Positions 1 to 8,060 of a DNA stretch of 34,578 nucleotides are shown in pieces. Each line of letters opens with the position of its first letter. Positions within the stretch are counted from its first letter, which is position 1. Position numbers and translations under genes: made by a program. Location: the NCBI GenBank assembly GCA_045643825.1, contig JAZRFV010000044.1:1-34578 (forward strand), in the 5' to 3' direction. Source of the DNA: Scatosoma sp045643825 (GTDB taxonomy: Bacteria; Bacillota; Clostridia; Christensenellales; Borkfalkiaceae). Below the pieces are notes generated by a model, which saw only the letters and a list, made by a program, of their open reading frames with translations, was not told the origin of the DNA and ran no database searches.

Positions 1-419
1 CTTCGCACGGTAGCGGTAACCACGTAGGCGTGAAGGAATCCTGGTTTGCATGGGTAAACGACGACAACTTCGGTATGGGCTTGTACGTACCCAACGTAGA
101 TTACTACGCATATTCCAAAATCAACCCCAACGATACCATTAACGGTATCCACAACGGTGGTGCATTTACTTGCCCTACGGTAAGCAATCCCGAATTGATG
201 AAAAACAAGGCTCAACCTACCTCCAACTACACCAGCTGTTACGTGTTCAACGCTTGTTATACGGCACCTGTTGTTATGGGTAGAATGAAGGCGTACACGC
301 CGATGGGCTATCAATACGTGCTTGCTGTGGATCAGCTTGATACGATGCGTAGCAACTTCTACGACATTCACAAGAGTGGTATTATCACCAACGAATCGTT
401 GAACGTATGGCGTACTTAA
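1..419 (+). CDS. C-terminal fragment of a secreted-type protein related to the lipoprotein at 8988-10640
   Basis: The reading frame is open from the window edge (first full codon at 3) to TAA at 417-419, so the 5' part lies outside. The visible roughly 138 residues align over their whole length with the C-terminus of the lipoprotein at 8988-10640. Shared blocks include WFAW(V/L)ND, a G(L/V)YVPN block, PTS.YTSCYV, YTAP(V/I)V and the ending I(H)..G(I/V)ITN..L..W. The first in-frame GTG is at 30, but homology continues upstream of it, so it is not the start. I do not recognise the family. Context with a surface protein and a GH28 protein suggests a carbohydrate-related extracellular role, which is an inference. 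No strong terminator follows; only a weak AT hairpin without a T-run (433-458) is seen. Confidence 0.8.
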   Translation, partial: SHGSGNHVGVKESWFAWVNDDNFGMGLYVPNVDYYAYSKINPNDTINGIHNGGAFTCPTVSNPELMKNKAQPTSNYTSCYVFNACYTAPVVMGRMKAYTPMGYQYVLAVDQLDTMRSNFYDIHKSGIITNESLNVWRT

Positions 420-473
420 TGCGCACAAACGTCCAAAAATCAAAATCGTAATTTTTGGGACAAGTTGCGTAAA

Positions 474-532
474 TTTTGGATATATATCCGAGGCGAAAAT
501 TTTCTTAAGTATCTTTACAGTTTTGGATATAT
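474..532. promoter_or_regulatory. Repeated TTTTGGATATAT boxes, candidate operator
   Basis: The 12-mer TTTTGGATATAT occurs at 474-485 and again at 521-532. The first copy overlaps a perfect 12-bp palindrome, GGATATATATCC, at 478-489. The second copy lies entirely inside the 17-bp spacer of the promoter at 514-542. A repressor contacting both boxes would block that promoter. The repeats and positions are seen directly; the operator role is inferred. Confidence 0.4.
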
Positions 533-542
533 GTAGTATAAT
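514..542 (+). promoter_or_regulatory. Sigma-A promoter of the surface protein gene
   Basis: TTTACA at 514-519 and TATAAT at 537-542 are separated by 17 bp. Transcription would start near 549, giving a leader of about 80 nt before the ATG at 631. A strong ribosome binding site, AGGAGG at 618-623, lies 7 nt before the start. Confidence 0.75.
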
Positions 543-630
543 ATTTATGATAAAATCGCGAGTGGTTTAAGATGATGAAACCCCTTGCGTTATATGAAAG
601 GAAAAAAATTATTCATCAGGAGGAAACAAG

Positions 631-3600
631 ATGAAGAAATCAACAAAAAAACTTTTGACACTTGCATTGTCGACGTTGTTTGTTGGCGCAGGCATTGGTG
701 GCGCTGTTGCAACGTATGACGTTTTCAATGCAAAAGTAGCAGCGGCTGAAGAAGTGGCAACGTTCGTTGACCTTTCTAGCGGTATTCGCTGCTTAAACGA
801 ACATGCCAACGGTGATTGGGGTACGCATGGCGACTACAAAGAAGCTGGGTTGTATCGTTTCTGGATTGATCAGACGTGGAGCGCCACTTGTATCAACGAA
901 ATGGGCTACAAAGCGTTGTTAGATTCCATCCTTGTTAATGGTAAAACCGTTAATGAGTGGCGTGATGCGTATGCGGCAGGCGAAACCAACAAAATTACTT
1001 GGACGAATATGCCCGACAATGGTGCAGCTTATCCTCATACCATGCAGAGTAACATCGCAGCGGACGTAATTGCAAATCAAGCAAAATATGCACCTATCTT
1101 TGTAAACCTTTCGAACCATGGCGATTTAGGCTGTGCAATTGATATGTATATTCCTGATTCGTTTATTTCCGAAGTAACCAGCATCGCATTTAAGAAGGAC
1201 TTTAAGTGGGACTACAATGGTCAAACATTGGGCTTCGCTCGAGGCGTTAAGTTTACGAAAAATTCTTCGGGTTTAGTTGGTAAGTCCTTTGAACATGCAA
1301 ACGTAATCGAAACGACGGTTACGGGTATTGATGGTTCGTTTGGGGCTGCCGACCAGTTCTTATCCTTCCAAATTAGCACCAACGACTATGGCGATGTTGA
1401 TACCGCTGAGTTTACCGATAAAACGGTGGTTTGGGGCCTTAACTACTTTGATTACATCTTGATTGACGACGTAAAACTTGGTACTACTTGGAATGGTAGT
1501 AGACCTGGCGAACAGTTCTTTAACGTATGGAAAAGAAAGAACACCTTCAGCACGAGATGGCCTAGTGGCGTTGTTGGTGACAACGTACAGAAAATCACGA
1601 TTCTTGCAGGTGCTCAATTCCCTTCCATGAACGATCCTTACAACACCGTTTACGAAGTTAAGGAAGATATAACCTTCGTTCGTGATGGTGCGACTGGTAC
1701 CTTCAAGCCTTATGTTGAGCTTCAGACCGCAGATATGGCATCGGCTATGAGAGTATCTGGTAAGTGGGGCAAGGGCGATTATGAACAAAACGTTGCGCAC
1801 ATCCGTTTGAATGCACAATTGGGCGATGCAACCTGGCACAAGACGGGTAGTGCATCTGTAAACATTTCCAACCTTCCCGCAAGTGTACTTGACAACATTT
1901 GGGTAAATGGTAAATCCATCAGCCAACACAATGCAGAATACAAGGCGCTTATCGAAAGCGGTGCAGAATCTCCCATTACCTGGGATAAGAATTATGCTTT
2001 CCCTGCAGAGATCGAGGCTGACGTAACAAAAAATGAAGCGTATTATTCGCCTATTTTCGTTAAATTGGTAAACCACGGTACTGGTTTGGCTGGCAATACG
2101 ATTGATATGTATATCCCTAGAAGCTACTTGGATTCGGATGAAATTAAGGAAGTAAGAATTACGAAAGATTTCTCTTACGAATCGGAAGGCTACAACTTCA
2201 CGGTATCCGATGACGTTATCTTCAAATCCAACTCCTTGCGTATGCCTGATAAATACATCGGCGAAGCATCCCTCCCTGCACAAAACTTGACCGTAATCGA
2301 AACGACGGTTGAAAGGGCGGACGGTAGCCATGTTGATGGTGATGCATTCCTTTCCTTCTACCTTGGCAGTAGCGACTATGGTACTTCGCAAACCCCTTGG
2401 TCTGGCTCGATTGAATTCTTGAAAGCAATCAACTACTTCGACTATATTTTGATTGATGGCGTTAAGATGGGTACTCTTTGGAACTATTCGCAACCTAGCG
2501 AATTGTTCATGAACGTATGGTCTAGACCTGGTTCGTTCGGTACTCGTTGGCCTGCAAGTATTGCAACCACGGAAGGTAAGACGGCTGCGAAAGAAATCAC
2601 CATTCTTGCAGGTGCTCAATTCCCCTCCAAGGACGATCCTACTGGCACTATTTACGAAGTAAAAGAAACCACGAAGTTGATTGCGGTTGAACCCGGTAAC
2701 TTCATCAATGAAAAATACAACATCAAGGCTGAAGACGTTACGATTTCCGAAGCTGGCAATGTTGGTGACGCTTTGGAAATGATCGCATTCGATATTAAGT
2801 ATGCGAACTGGAATTCCGAGCGTGACAGCTACGACTACAACTACTTTGGTGATCAGTTCATCGCAATGCGTAAGAACATCTTCATCAACGGCGTATCCTT
2901 GTACGATATCAACACGACTGTAGATGATACGGGTTATAACTATGCAACCAGCCCTTGGTCGAACGACGCTGTTGCACCTGACCCTAACTCGCAATATCAA
3001 TTGTTCCAGAACCCCACGCTTATCACGGGTAAAGGTGACACCATTACGGTTTATGTACACAAGGATTACCTTAACGCTATCGGTGCAAACACGGTAGAGG
3101 TAACGATTGGTAAGGGCTTTGCTCATTCTGAAACTCCTTCCTATGTGGTATTCAACGACATCACGGCAAACGTATGGGTTAGACCTATCAGCGTAAGCTT
3201 CAACACCAATGGTGGTTCCGCAGTAGATGCGTTCACCGTTCCTTACAACACGGCTGCTGCTCCTATGGCAAATGTTGTTGCTCCCACCAAAGAAGGCTAC
3301 ACCTTCACAGGTTGGACGGTAAATGGCGAACCCTTCACGGCTGAAACCGTTGTAACGGCTGACGTTACCGTTGATGCTAACTGGGAAATCAACAACTACA
3401 CCGCAAAGGTTGTACGTGCTGATGGTTCTGAAGAAACCGTAGAATTCAACGTTGAAAATAGAGCTGAAAAACTCGCTGCAATCGTTTTGACGACGGGCGA
3501 TGCACAATACTCCTATGTTTGGGCAACTGCACTTCCTGCGGAACTTGCGTTGAACAACGATCAAGTATTCACCGAAACGAAGGTTGTAAACAACTACACC

Positions 3601-4251
3601 GTAACCTTCGACGTAAACGGCGGTACGGCAATCGATGCAGTGACCGTTCCTTATGGTACGCCTGCAAGTGCTCTTGCTGAAGCAATCACTACGAAGGCTG
3701 GTTACACCTTCGCAGCTTGGACGTTTGCTGATGGTACGGCTATCCCTGACACCGCAGTTGTAGAAGGCGATATCACCGTAAAAGCAACGTGGACGGTAAT
3801 CACCTACACCGCAAAGGTTGTAGATCCTGAAGGCGCAGAGGTTGTGGTAGAATTCACCATCGAAAACATGGCTGATAAGCTCGCTGAAATCGCTGCTATG
3901 CTTCCCGCAGACACCGACACCGTTGATTACTCTTGGTCGGCAGCGCTTCCTACCGAACTCGCATTGAACAACGATCAGGTATTCACGATGGTTGCTGAAA
4001 CGATCGAACAACCTGGCTCCAGCGAAGAACCTGGTACGAGTGAAGAACCCGGCACTAGCGAACAACCTGGCACCAGCGAACAACCTCCTGCAAGCGAAGC
4101 TCCTGCAACGAGTGAAGAACCTTCCATCGGTGACGAAGTGAAGGGTATGATCCCTGGTTGTGGCAGCGTAGTTGGCGGCATCCTTGGTGGTGTTGCAGCT
4201 CTTGGCCTCGCAGCAACTGCTCTTCTTAAAAAGAAGGAAGACAACGAATAA
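631..4251 (+). CDS. Large repeat-built surface protein with InlB-type repeats and a C-terminal membrane tail
   Basis: The 1206-aa protein starts with a signal peptide (KKSTKK, then a hydrophobic stretch, likely cleavage near AAA-EE at residue 40). Residues about 45-345 and 365-695 are two copies of one long module. Each has an 'I.VNGK' strand, a 'NHG..IDMYIP' block, 'VIETTV', 'NYFDYILID', an 'FNVW...TRWP' block and 'ITILAGAQFPS'. A shortened third copy follows (IFINGVSL, about 700-855). Residues about 860-1145 hold two InlB/Listeria-Bacteroides repeats (NTNGG, VNGG, GYTF..W), alternating with two copies of a YTAKVV...LALNNDQVFT module. A (S)EEPGTSE spacer follows. The end is GCGSVV, a Gly/Ala/Leu membrane segment and LKKKEDNE. 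There is no LPXTG. It is probably an adhesin or glycan-binding surface protein; the binding target is unknown. Confidence 0.85.
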   Translation: MKKSTKKLLTLALSTLFVGAGIGGAVATYDVFNAKVAAAEEVATFVDLSSGIRCLNEHANGDWGTHGDYKEAGLYRFWIDQTWSATCINEMGYKALLDSILVNGKTVNEWRDAYAAGETNKITWTNMPDNGAAYPHTMQSNIAADVIANQAKYAPIFVNLSNHGDLGCAIDMYIPDSFISEVTSIAFKKDFKWDYNGQTLGFARGVKFTKNSSGLVGKSFEHANVIETTVTGIDGSFGAADQFLSFQISTNDYGDVDTAEFTDKTVVWGLNYFDYILIDDVKLGTTWNGSRPGEQFFNVWKRKNTFSTRWPSGVVGDNVQKITILAGAQFPSMNDPYNTVYEVKEDITFVRDGATGTFKPYVELQTADMASAMRVSGKWGKGDYEQNVAHIRLNAQLGDATWHKTGSASVNISNLPASVLDNIWVNGKSISQHNAEYKALIESGAESPITWDKNYAFPAEIEADVTKNEAYYSPIFVKLVNHGTGLAGNTIDMYIPRSYLDSDEIKEVRITKDFSYESEGYNFTVSDDVIFKSNSLRMPDKYIGEASLPAQNLTVIETTVERADGSHVDGDAFLSFYLGSSDYGTSQTPWSGSIEFLKAINYFDYILIDGVKMGTLWNYSQPSELFMNVWSRPGSFGTRWPASIATTEGKTAAKEITILAGAQFPSKDDPTGTIYEVKETTKLIAVEPGNFINEKYNIKAEDVTISEAGNVGDALEMIAFDIKYANWNSERDSYDYNYFGDQFIAMRKNIFINGVSLYDINTTVDDTGYNYATSPWSNDAVAPDPNSQYQLFQNPTLITGKGDTITVYVHKDYLNAIGANTVEVTIGKGFAHSETPSYVVFNDITANVWVRPISVSFNTNGGSAVDAFTVPYNTAAAPMANVVAPTKEGYTFTGWTVNGEPFTAETVVTADVTVDANWEINNYTAKVVRADGSEETVEFNVENRAEKLAAIVLTTGDAQYSYVWATALPAELALNNDQVFTETKVVNNYTVTFDVNGGTAIDAVTVPYGTPASALAEAITTKAGYTFAAWTFADGTAIPDTAVVEGDITVKATWTVITYTAKVVDPEGAEVVVEFTIENMADKLAEIAAMLPADTDTVDYSWSAALPTELALNNDQVFTMVAETIEQPGSSEEPGTSEEPGTSEQPGTSEQPPASEAPATSEEPSIGDEVKGMIPGCGSVVGGILGGVAALGLAATALLKKKEDNE

Positions 4252-4284
4252 TTCGTTAACCAAGACTTAACGGTCTAAAAAATG

Positions 4285-4320
4285 GATATCCTCGGTGTAT
4301 GCCGAGGATATCTTTCTTTT
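4285..4320 (+). terminator. Intrinsic terminator after the surface protein gene
   Basis: An 11-bp perfect stem pairs GATATCCTCGG (4285-4295) with CCGAGGATATC (4302-4312), with a 6-nt loop, followed by TTTCTTTT. Confidence 0.9.
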
Positions 4321-4326
4321 ATTCAC

Positions 4327-4355
4327 TTGACGAAAGGGAAACAATATGGTACAAT
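4327..4355 (+). promoter_or_regulatory. Sigma-A promoter of the GH28-type gene
   Basis: TTGACG at 4327-4332 and TACAAT at 4350-4355 are separated by 17 bp, immediately after the preceding terminator. The GH28-type gene is therefore an independent transcription unit. Confidence 0.75.
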
Positions 4356-4387
4356 ATTTTACATAGAAAGCAAACGGAGAAATTGCT

Positions 4388-5779
4388 ATGAGTGAGAAAA
4401 TCTTTAATGTAATAGATTATGGTGCAATCGCTGACGGCGAAACTTTATGTACGGCGGCTTTGCAAAAGGCGATTGACGATTGTAACGCGGCAGGTGGTGG
4501 TACGATTGTATTCCCCGAAGGCACGTACGTGCTTGCTACGGTGTTTATGAAGAGCAACGTGCGTATTCGCATTGAAAAGAACGCCTTGATTTTGGGCGCT
4601 CCCAGCTTCTACGACTATGCTCCGCAGGAAAAAATTGATTACCCCTTATATCAAGACGCTTCCCACAGCTATTTCGATTGCTCGATGTTCGTTGCAAAGG
4701 GCTGTGAAAATATCGCCATTTACGGCGAAGGCGCAATCGATATGCGTTCCGTTTGGGACGAGGACAACGTGCGTGATATCGTGCATAGAGGCCCGAAATG
4801 CATCGCGTTAAAGGAATGTGTCAACGTAGAGGTTAGTGGCTTAAAAATCGACAATGTAACCGATTTAGCGGTATATTTTGCAGGCTGTGAAAACGTAGAC
4901 GTGCATCATTTGACGATGCGTGTATATATCGACGGCGTTAGCCCCGACAATTCCAAAAACGTACGCATTCACGATTGTGATATTGAGGCAGGGGACGATG
5001 CAATTGTGTTCAAAACCTCGTATACCCTTAACCGTTTGGGTGCTTGCGACAATATCCGCGTGTGGGATTGCCGTTTAAAGAGCCGTTGTACCGCAATCAA
5101 GTTCGGCACGGAAACGAACGGCGGTTTCTACAATATCGACATCAACAACATTGATATCCGTGAAACCCGTATCACGGGCATTGCGATTGAGAGCGTGGAC
5201 GGCGCAATCGCCGATGGCATTACCATCCGCAATGTAAGGATGAGAAACGTAGGTGCACCCTTGTTTATCCACGTTGGTAAGCGTATGCGTGGCCCTGCAG
5301 GGCGTGAAATCGGTCAAATCCGCAACGTAACCTTGGAAAACATCGTGGCGGAAGGCCCTTACGAACCGTATGAAATCGTGGCGTGGAATTACATCAGCTA
5401 TGTAGAAGGGGACACCCTCCAAAAGCCTTGGGCAATGGGCGTGTTCGAATATGGCGAATCGAAGGTGTACGATGAAAACGGTGCTTGGCAAATTACCAGC
5501 AACATTTGTGGGTTGGAAGGCAAGCCCTTGCAAAACATCGTGTTGAGAAATGTGGAATTGCATTTGGACGGTGGCGTGCAGGAGTTTGATGCAAATGTAC
5601 CCGAAGATCCGAAACCTTACCCCGAGGTAAATACCTATGGTAGGTTCTTACCTGCAAGAGGGTTGTATTTTAGACACATCGACGGTTTGACTTTGGATAA
5701 TGTAAAGGTGACCTTTAACAAACCCGACGTGCGTGAAGACTTCGTGTTCGATAGAGTAAAGAATTTGCAAATTTTATAA
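4388..5779 (+). CDS. GH28-family (polygalacturonase-like) right-handed beta-helix protein
   Basis: The 463-aa protein opens with the family signature NVIDYGAIADG...ALQKAID and GGG.I.FP.GTY, followed by many beta-helix rungs (N-V/I repeats). The GH28 acid residues are present: SPDNSKNV at 185-192 (Asp187) and AGDDA at 201-205 (Asp203, Asp204). The place of the usual GHG/His motif reads CTAIKFGTE (234-242) with no histidine, so substrate or mechanism may differ from classical polygalacturonases. No signal peptide is seen, which points to a cytoplasmic enzyme acting on imported oligosaccharides. The start ATG at 4388 follows GGAGA (4376-4380) by 7 nt. The gene has its own promoter and terminator. 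Confidence 0.85.
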   Translation: MSEKIFNVIDYGAIADGETLCTAALQKAIDDCNAAGGGTIVFPEGTYVLATVFMKSNVRIRIEKNALILGAPSFYDYAPQEKIDYPLYQDASHSYFDCSMFVAKGCENIAIYGEGAIDMRSVWDEDNVRDIVHRGPKCIALKECVNVEVSGLKIDNVTDLAVYFAGCENVDVHHLTMRVYIDGVSPDNSKNVRIHDCDIEAGDDAIVFKTSYTLNRLGACDNIRVWDCRLKSRCTAIKFGTETNGGFYNIDINNIDIRETRITGIAIESVDGAIADGITIRNVRMRNVGAPLFIHVGKRMRGPAGREIGQIRNVTLENIVAEGPYEPYEIVAWNYISYVEGDTLQKPWAMGVFEYGESKVYDENGAWQITSNICGLEGKPLQNIVLRNVELHLDGGVQEFDANVPEDPKPYPEVNTYGRFLPARGLYFRHIDGLTLDNVKVTFNKPDVREDFVFDRVKNLQIL

Positions 5780-5830
5780 AAAAGAAAGGGGCAGGTACGC
5801 GTTGAACGTATCTGCCCGTTGTTTTTTGTT
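5778..5830. terminator. Bidirectional terminator between the GH28-type gene and gdhA
   Basis: The hairpin pairs GGGCAGGTACG (5789-5799) with CGTATCTGCCC (5807-5817), with one G-T pair and a 7-nt loop. On the plus strand it is followed by a run rich in T (5819-5830). On the minus strand it is followed by TTTCTTTTTT, so it can end both convergent genes. The left arm and loop are also a copy of the dispersed motif described below. Confidence 0.85.
5788..5806 (+). repeat. Copy 1 of dispersed motif GGGGCAGGTAYGCRTTGAA
   Basis: The sequence reads GGGGCAGGTACGCGTTGAA and forms the left arm and loop of the terminator hairpin between two convergent genes. The same string, with one or two changes, recurs at 17773, 19423, 20386, 27313 and 29243. 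Confidence 0.7.
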
Positions 5831-5837
5831 GTGAGGG

Positions 5838-7175
5838 TTATACCGCGCCGTGTGCCATCATTGCTTCCGCAACCTTTTCAAAGCCTGCAATGTTTGCACC
5901 CATTACGTAGTTGCCTTCAAACCCGTAACGCTTTGCCGCGCTGTCGATATTGTGGTAAATATTGATCATGATGGTTTTCAGTTTCGCATCAACCTCTTCG
6001 CTCGACCAATACAATCTACCCGAAGATTGTGCCATTTCCAATGCCGAGGTAGCAACGCCACCTGCATTTGCCGCTTTAGCGGGCAAATACACGGTATTTT
6101 GAGCCGCTTGGAAGACCTCGATAGCTTCCAAGGTGGAGGGCATATTTGCCCCTTCAGCGACGTATTTTACGCCGTTTTTCACCAATGCCGCCGCACTCTC
6201 ACCGTCGATTTCGTTTTGAGTAGCACAGGGGAGTGCAACGTCGCAGGGGATGTTCCAGATACCCTTGCAACCTTCCACGTATTGCGAACCAGGTACTCTT
6301 GCGGCGTATTCCTTGATGCGTGCACGCTCCACCTCTTTGATTTGTTTGATGACGTCCAGCTGAATGCCGTTGGGATCGTAGATATAGCCGTTAGAGTCGT
6401 ACATGGCTACTACCTTTGCACCGTATTGTTGTGCCTTTTCACAAGCATAGATGGCAACGTTACCGCTACCCGAGATGATGGTGGTTTTCCCTTCGAAGGA
6501 ATCCCCACGCAAACGCATCGCCTCCGCCGTGATGTAGATCAAGCCGTAGCCCGTCGCTTCCTTACGGATGAGGGAGCCGCCGTATGCCAAGCCTCTACCC
6601 GTCAAAACGCCTACGTGTTGGTTACGCAAACGCTTGTATTGACCAAAGAGGTAACCAACTTCACGTGCACCTACGCCGATGTCACCTGCAGGTACGTCGG
6701 TATCCGCATCGATATGGCGGTAAAGCTCGTTCATAAAGCTTTGGCAAAAGGCCATAATTTCACGGTCAGATTTGCCTTTGGGATCGAAATCGCTACCGCC
6801 CTTACCACCGCCGATAGGGAGCCCTGTAAGGCTGTTTTTCAAGATTTGCTCCATACCAAGGAACTTGATTACGGAAAGGTTTACCGAAGGGTGAAAACGC
6901 AAACCGCCCTTATAAGGGCCGATTGCACTGTTAAACTGCACACGGTAACCTTTATTGATGTGAATTTTGCCATTGTCGTCTACCCAAGGCACACGGAATA
7001 AAATGGTTCGTTCAGGCTCTACGAAGCGTTCCAAAAGGGAATTTGCCTCATATTCAGGGTGCGCGTTGATAACGGGCTCCAAGGTCAACAAAATTTCCGT
7101 TGCCGCCTGGTGAAATTCCTTTTCCCCAGGGTTGCTTTTCTTCAAATCCTCCAAAACTCTTTGCACGTAAGACAT
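5838..7175 (-). CDS. gdhA: Glutamate dehydrogenase, NADP-type
   Basis: This 445-aa hexameric-type enzyme interconverts glutamate and 2-oxoglutarate plus ammonia in the cytoplasm. Family blocks are clear: GPYKGGLRFHPSV, the glycine-rich catalytic-lysine block GGGKGGSDFDPKGK, the PAGDIGVGAREVGYLFGQYKR block, a Rossmann G.GNVA in SGSGNVA, and the C-terminal KAANAGGVA.SALEM block. The start chosen is ATG at 7175: its AGGAG lies 7 nt upstream, inside the five codons that a longer start at 7190 would add. Length and motifs match the NADP-dependent biosynthetic type. The gene stands alone, with its own promoter and a shared bidirectional terminator. Confidence 0.96.
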   Translation of the reverse strand: MSYVQRVLEDLKKSNPGEKEFHQAATEILLTLEPVINAHPEYEANSLLERFVEPERTILFRVPWVDDNGKIHINKGYRVQFNSAIGPYKGGLRFHPSVNLSVIKFLGMEQILKNSLTGLPIGGGKGGSDFDPKGKSDREIMAFCQSFMNELYRHIDADTDVPAGDIGVGAREVGYLFGQYKRLRNQHVGVLTGRGLAYGGSLIRKEATGYGLIYITAEAMRLRGDSFEGKTTIISGSGNVAIYACEKAQQYGAKVVAMYDSNGYIYDPNGIQLDVIKQIKEVERARIKEYAARVPGSQYVEGCKGIWNIPCDVALPCATQNEIDGESAAALVKNGVKYVAEGANMPSTLEAIEVFQAAQNTVYLPAKAANAGGVATSALEMAQSSGRLYWSSEEVDAKLKTIMINIYHNIDSAAKRYGFEGNYVMGANIAGFEKVAEAMMAHGAV

Positions 7176-7238
7176 AGATTTACTCCTCATAAAATAAATT
7201 GAAAGTATGTTTTTAATCGAAATTATTGATACTATAAC

Positions 7239-7267
7239 ATCTTATCACATTTTTTTCGATTTTGCAA
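7239..7267 (-). promoter_or_regulatory. Probable gdhA promoter
   Basis: On the minus strand TTGCAA (7262-7267) and TAAGAT (7239-7244) are 17 bp apart. An overlapping TATAGT at 7232-7237 could be an alternative -10 box. Confidence 0.5.
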
Positions 7268-7733
7268 CACTTTTAAGGTAGGAATATAAATTTATCTTAA
7301 TTTTTTCTTAAAAAATCGCTATAAAATAACTAAATTTTATAATTAACATAAGCTGTTGTTATATTAATTAGGGTATAGTGCGAACAATCGATGATTTTAA
7401 AATAGAGAGGGACATTAATGAGCCTAAAACGGAGTGTTGAGGTGAAGTAGGACAATGGGTGGATATGTTGGTTATCCCTAAATTTTGATACGCAGTAAAC
7501 AAAGAAAGGGAAATCTTTATTTTAGGCGCGATTTTGCCGTTTTTTTGTGCTATTGCGGATAAAACTAATAAAGCACCAAGAAAACCTAATAAGACGCAAA
7601 TTTACGTGATTATACGCGTTATAGAAAGGGGGAGGTGCGTTTGCTTTTTTCGGTTGAAAAAATGCACGCAACTCGATATTTTCCGTAAGTGGTCAAACAT
7701 GTGGTCAAGCCTGAAATTTATGGCGACGGGTAT
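7268..7733. other. AT-rich intergenic stretch without a supported gene
   Basis: About 470 bp upstream of gdhA hold no open frame that looks like a protein. The first part is very AT-rich. An ATG at 7418 with a Shine-Dalgarno-like GAGAGG 7 nt upstream opens only 10 codons. GTGGTCAA is repeated at 7689-7696 and 7701-7708. No promoter of good quality was found on the plus strand. Confidence 0.6.
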
Positions 7734-7985
7734 CTGCCGTTTCCGCTTTGCGGAGCCTCGGCAGGGCGTCGTCGCGCCGTCAATTTTCGTGCTATTTCCA
7801 ACTACCATTTGCGGTTGCTCCTCGCGTGTAAGGAGCGTAGCGACGGAATAGCGAGCTTGTCGAGCGTCCGGGACTTGCGCCTTTAGCGGCGCGCCCCGCT
7901 CCGACGTTATCAACGTCGGACTTTGCCAGCAAATTCCGCGTTTTTCCAAGCTTTGTAAGGCAAAGCGTTTTGCTCCCGCAAAACG
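7734..7985. repeat. GC-rich island of consecutive hairpins
   Basis: At least six stem-loops follow each other in 250 bp: CTGCCG/CGGCAG (7734-7764) enclosing CCGC/GCGG; GCTCCT/AGGAGC (7817-7836); GCGCC/GGCGC (7877-7892); a perfect 9-bp stem TCCGACGTT/AACGTCGGA with a 3-nt loop (7900-7920); GCTTTG/CAAAGC (7950-7966); and a perfect 8-bp stem CGTTTTGC/GCAAAACG with a 4-nt loop (7966-7985). Base composition differs sharply from the flanking AT-rich DNA. Open frames across it on either strand look spurious. It may be a dispersed non-coding repeat or a structured RNA; which one is not decidable here. Confidence 0.6.
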
Positions 7986-8022
7986 GCTCCCACCCTCAAG
8001 TCCCGTCGCAACGCCGAAACAA

Positions 8023-8058
8023 TAAAAAAATACAGCACATCAACGATGTACTGTATTT
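8023..8058 (-). terminator. Terminator of the proline tRNA
   Basis: On the minus strand a 13-bp stem with one G-T pair (AATACAGTACATC with GATGTGCTGTATT, 3-nt loop) is followed by a run of T. It begins just after the encoded CCA end of the tRNA. Confidence 0.85.
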
Positions 8059-8060
8059 TT

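Noticed and set aside
4006..4251. Sortase LPXTG signal in the surface protein
   Set aside because: No LPXTG-like pentapeptide precedes the C-terminal membrane segment; the conserved feature there is GCGS.
1360..4263. 967-codon open frame on the minus strand opposite the surface protein gene
   Set aside because: It mirrors the repeats and codon bias of the real gene on the plus strand, has no ribosome binding site and a cysteine/arginine-rich composition typical of shadow frames.
5850..7001. 383-codon plus-strand frame opposite gdhA
   Set aside because: gdhA is unmistakable on the minus strand; this frame has no family features.
7418..7450. 10-codon frame with a Shine-Dalgarno-like GAGAGG
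   Set aside because: Too short to judge, no promoter of quality upstream and no downstream gene on that strand for it to lead.
7534..7949. Plus-strand frame 7534-7851 and minus-strand frame 7602-7949
   Set aside because: Both run through the hairpin island, have no ribosome binding site or recognisable domain, and owe their openness to composition.
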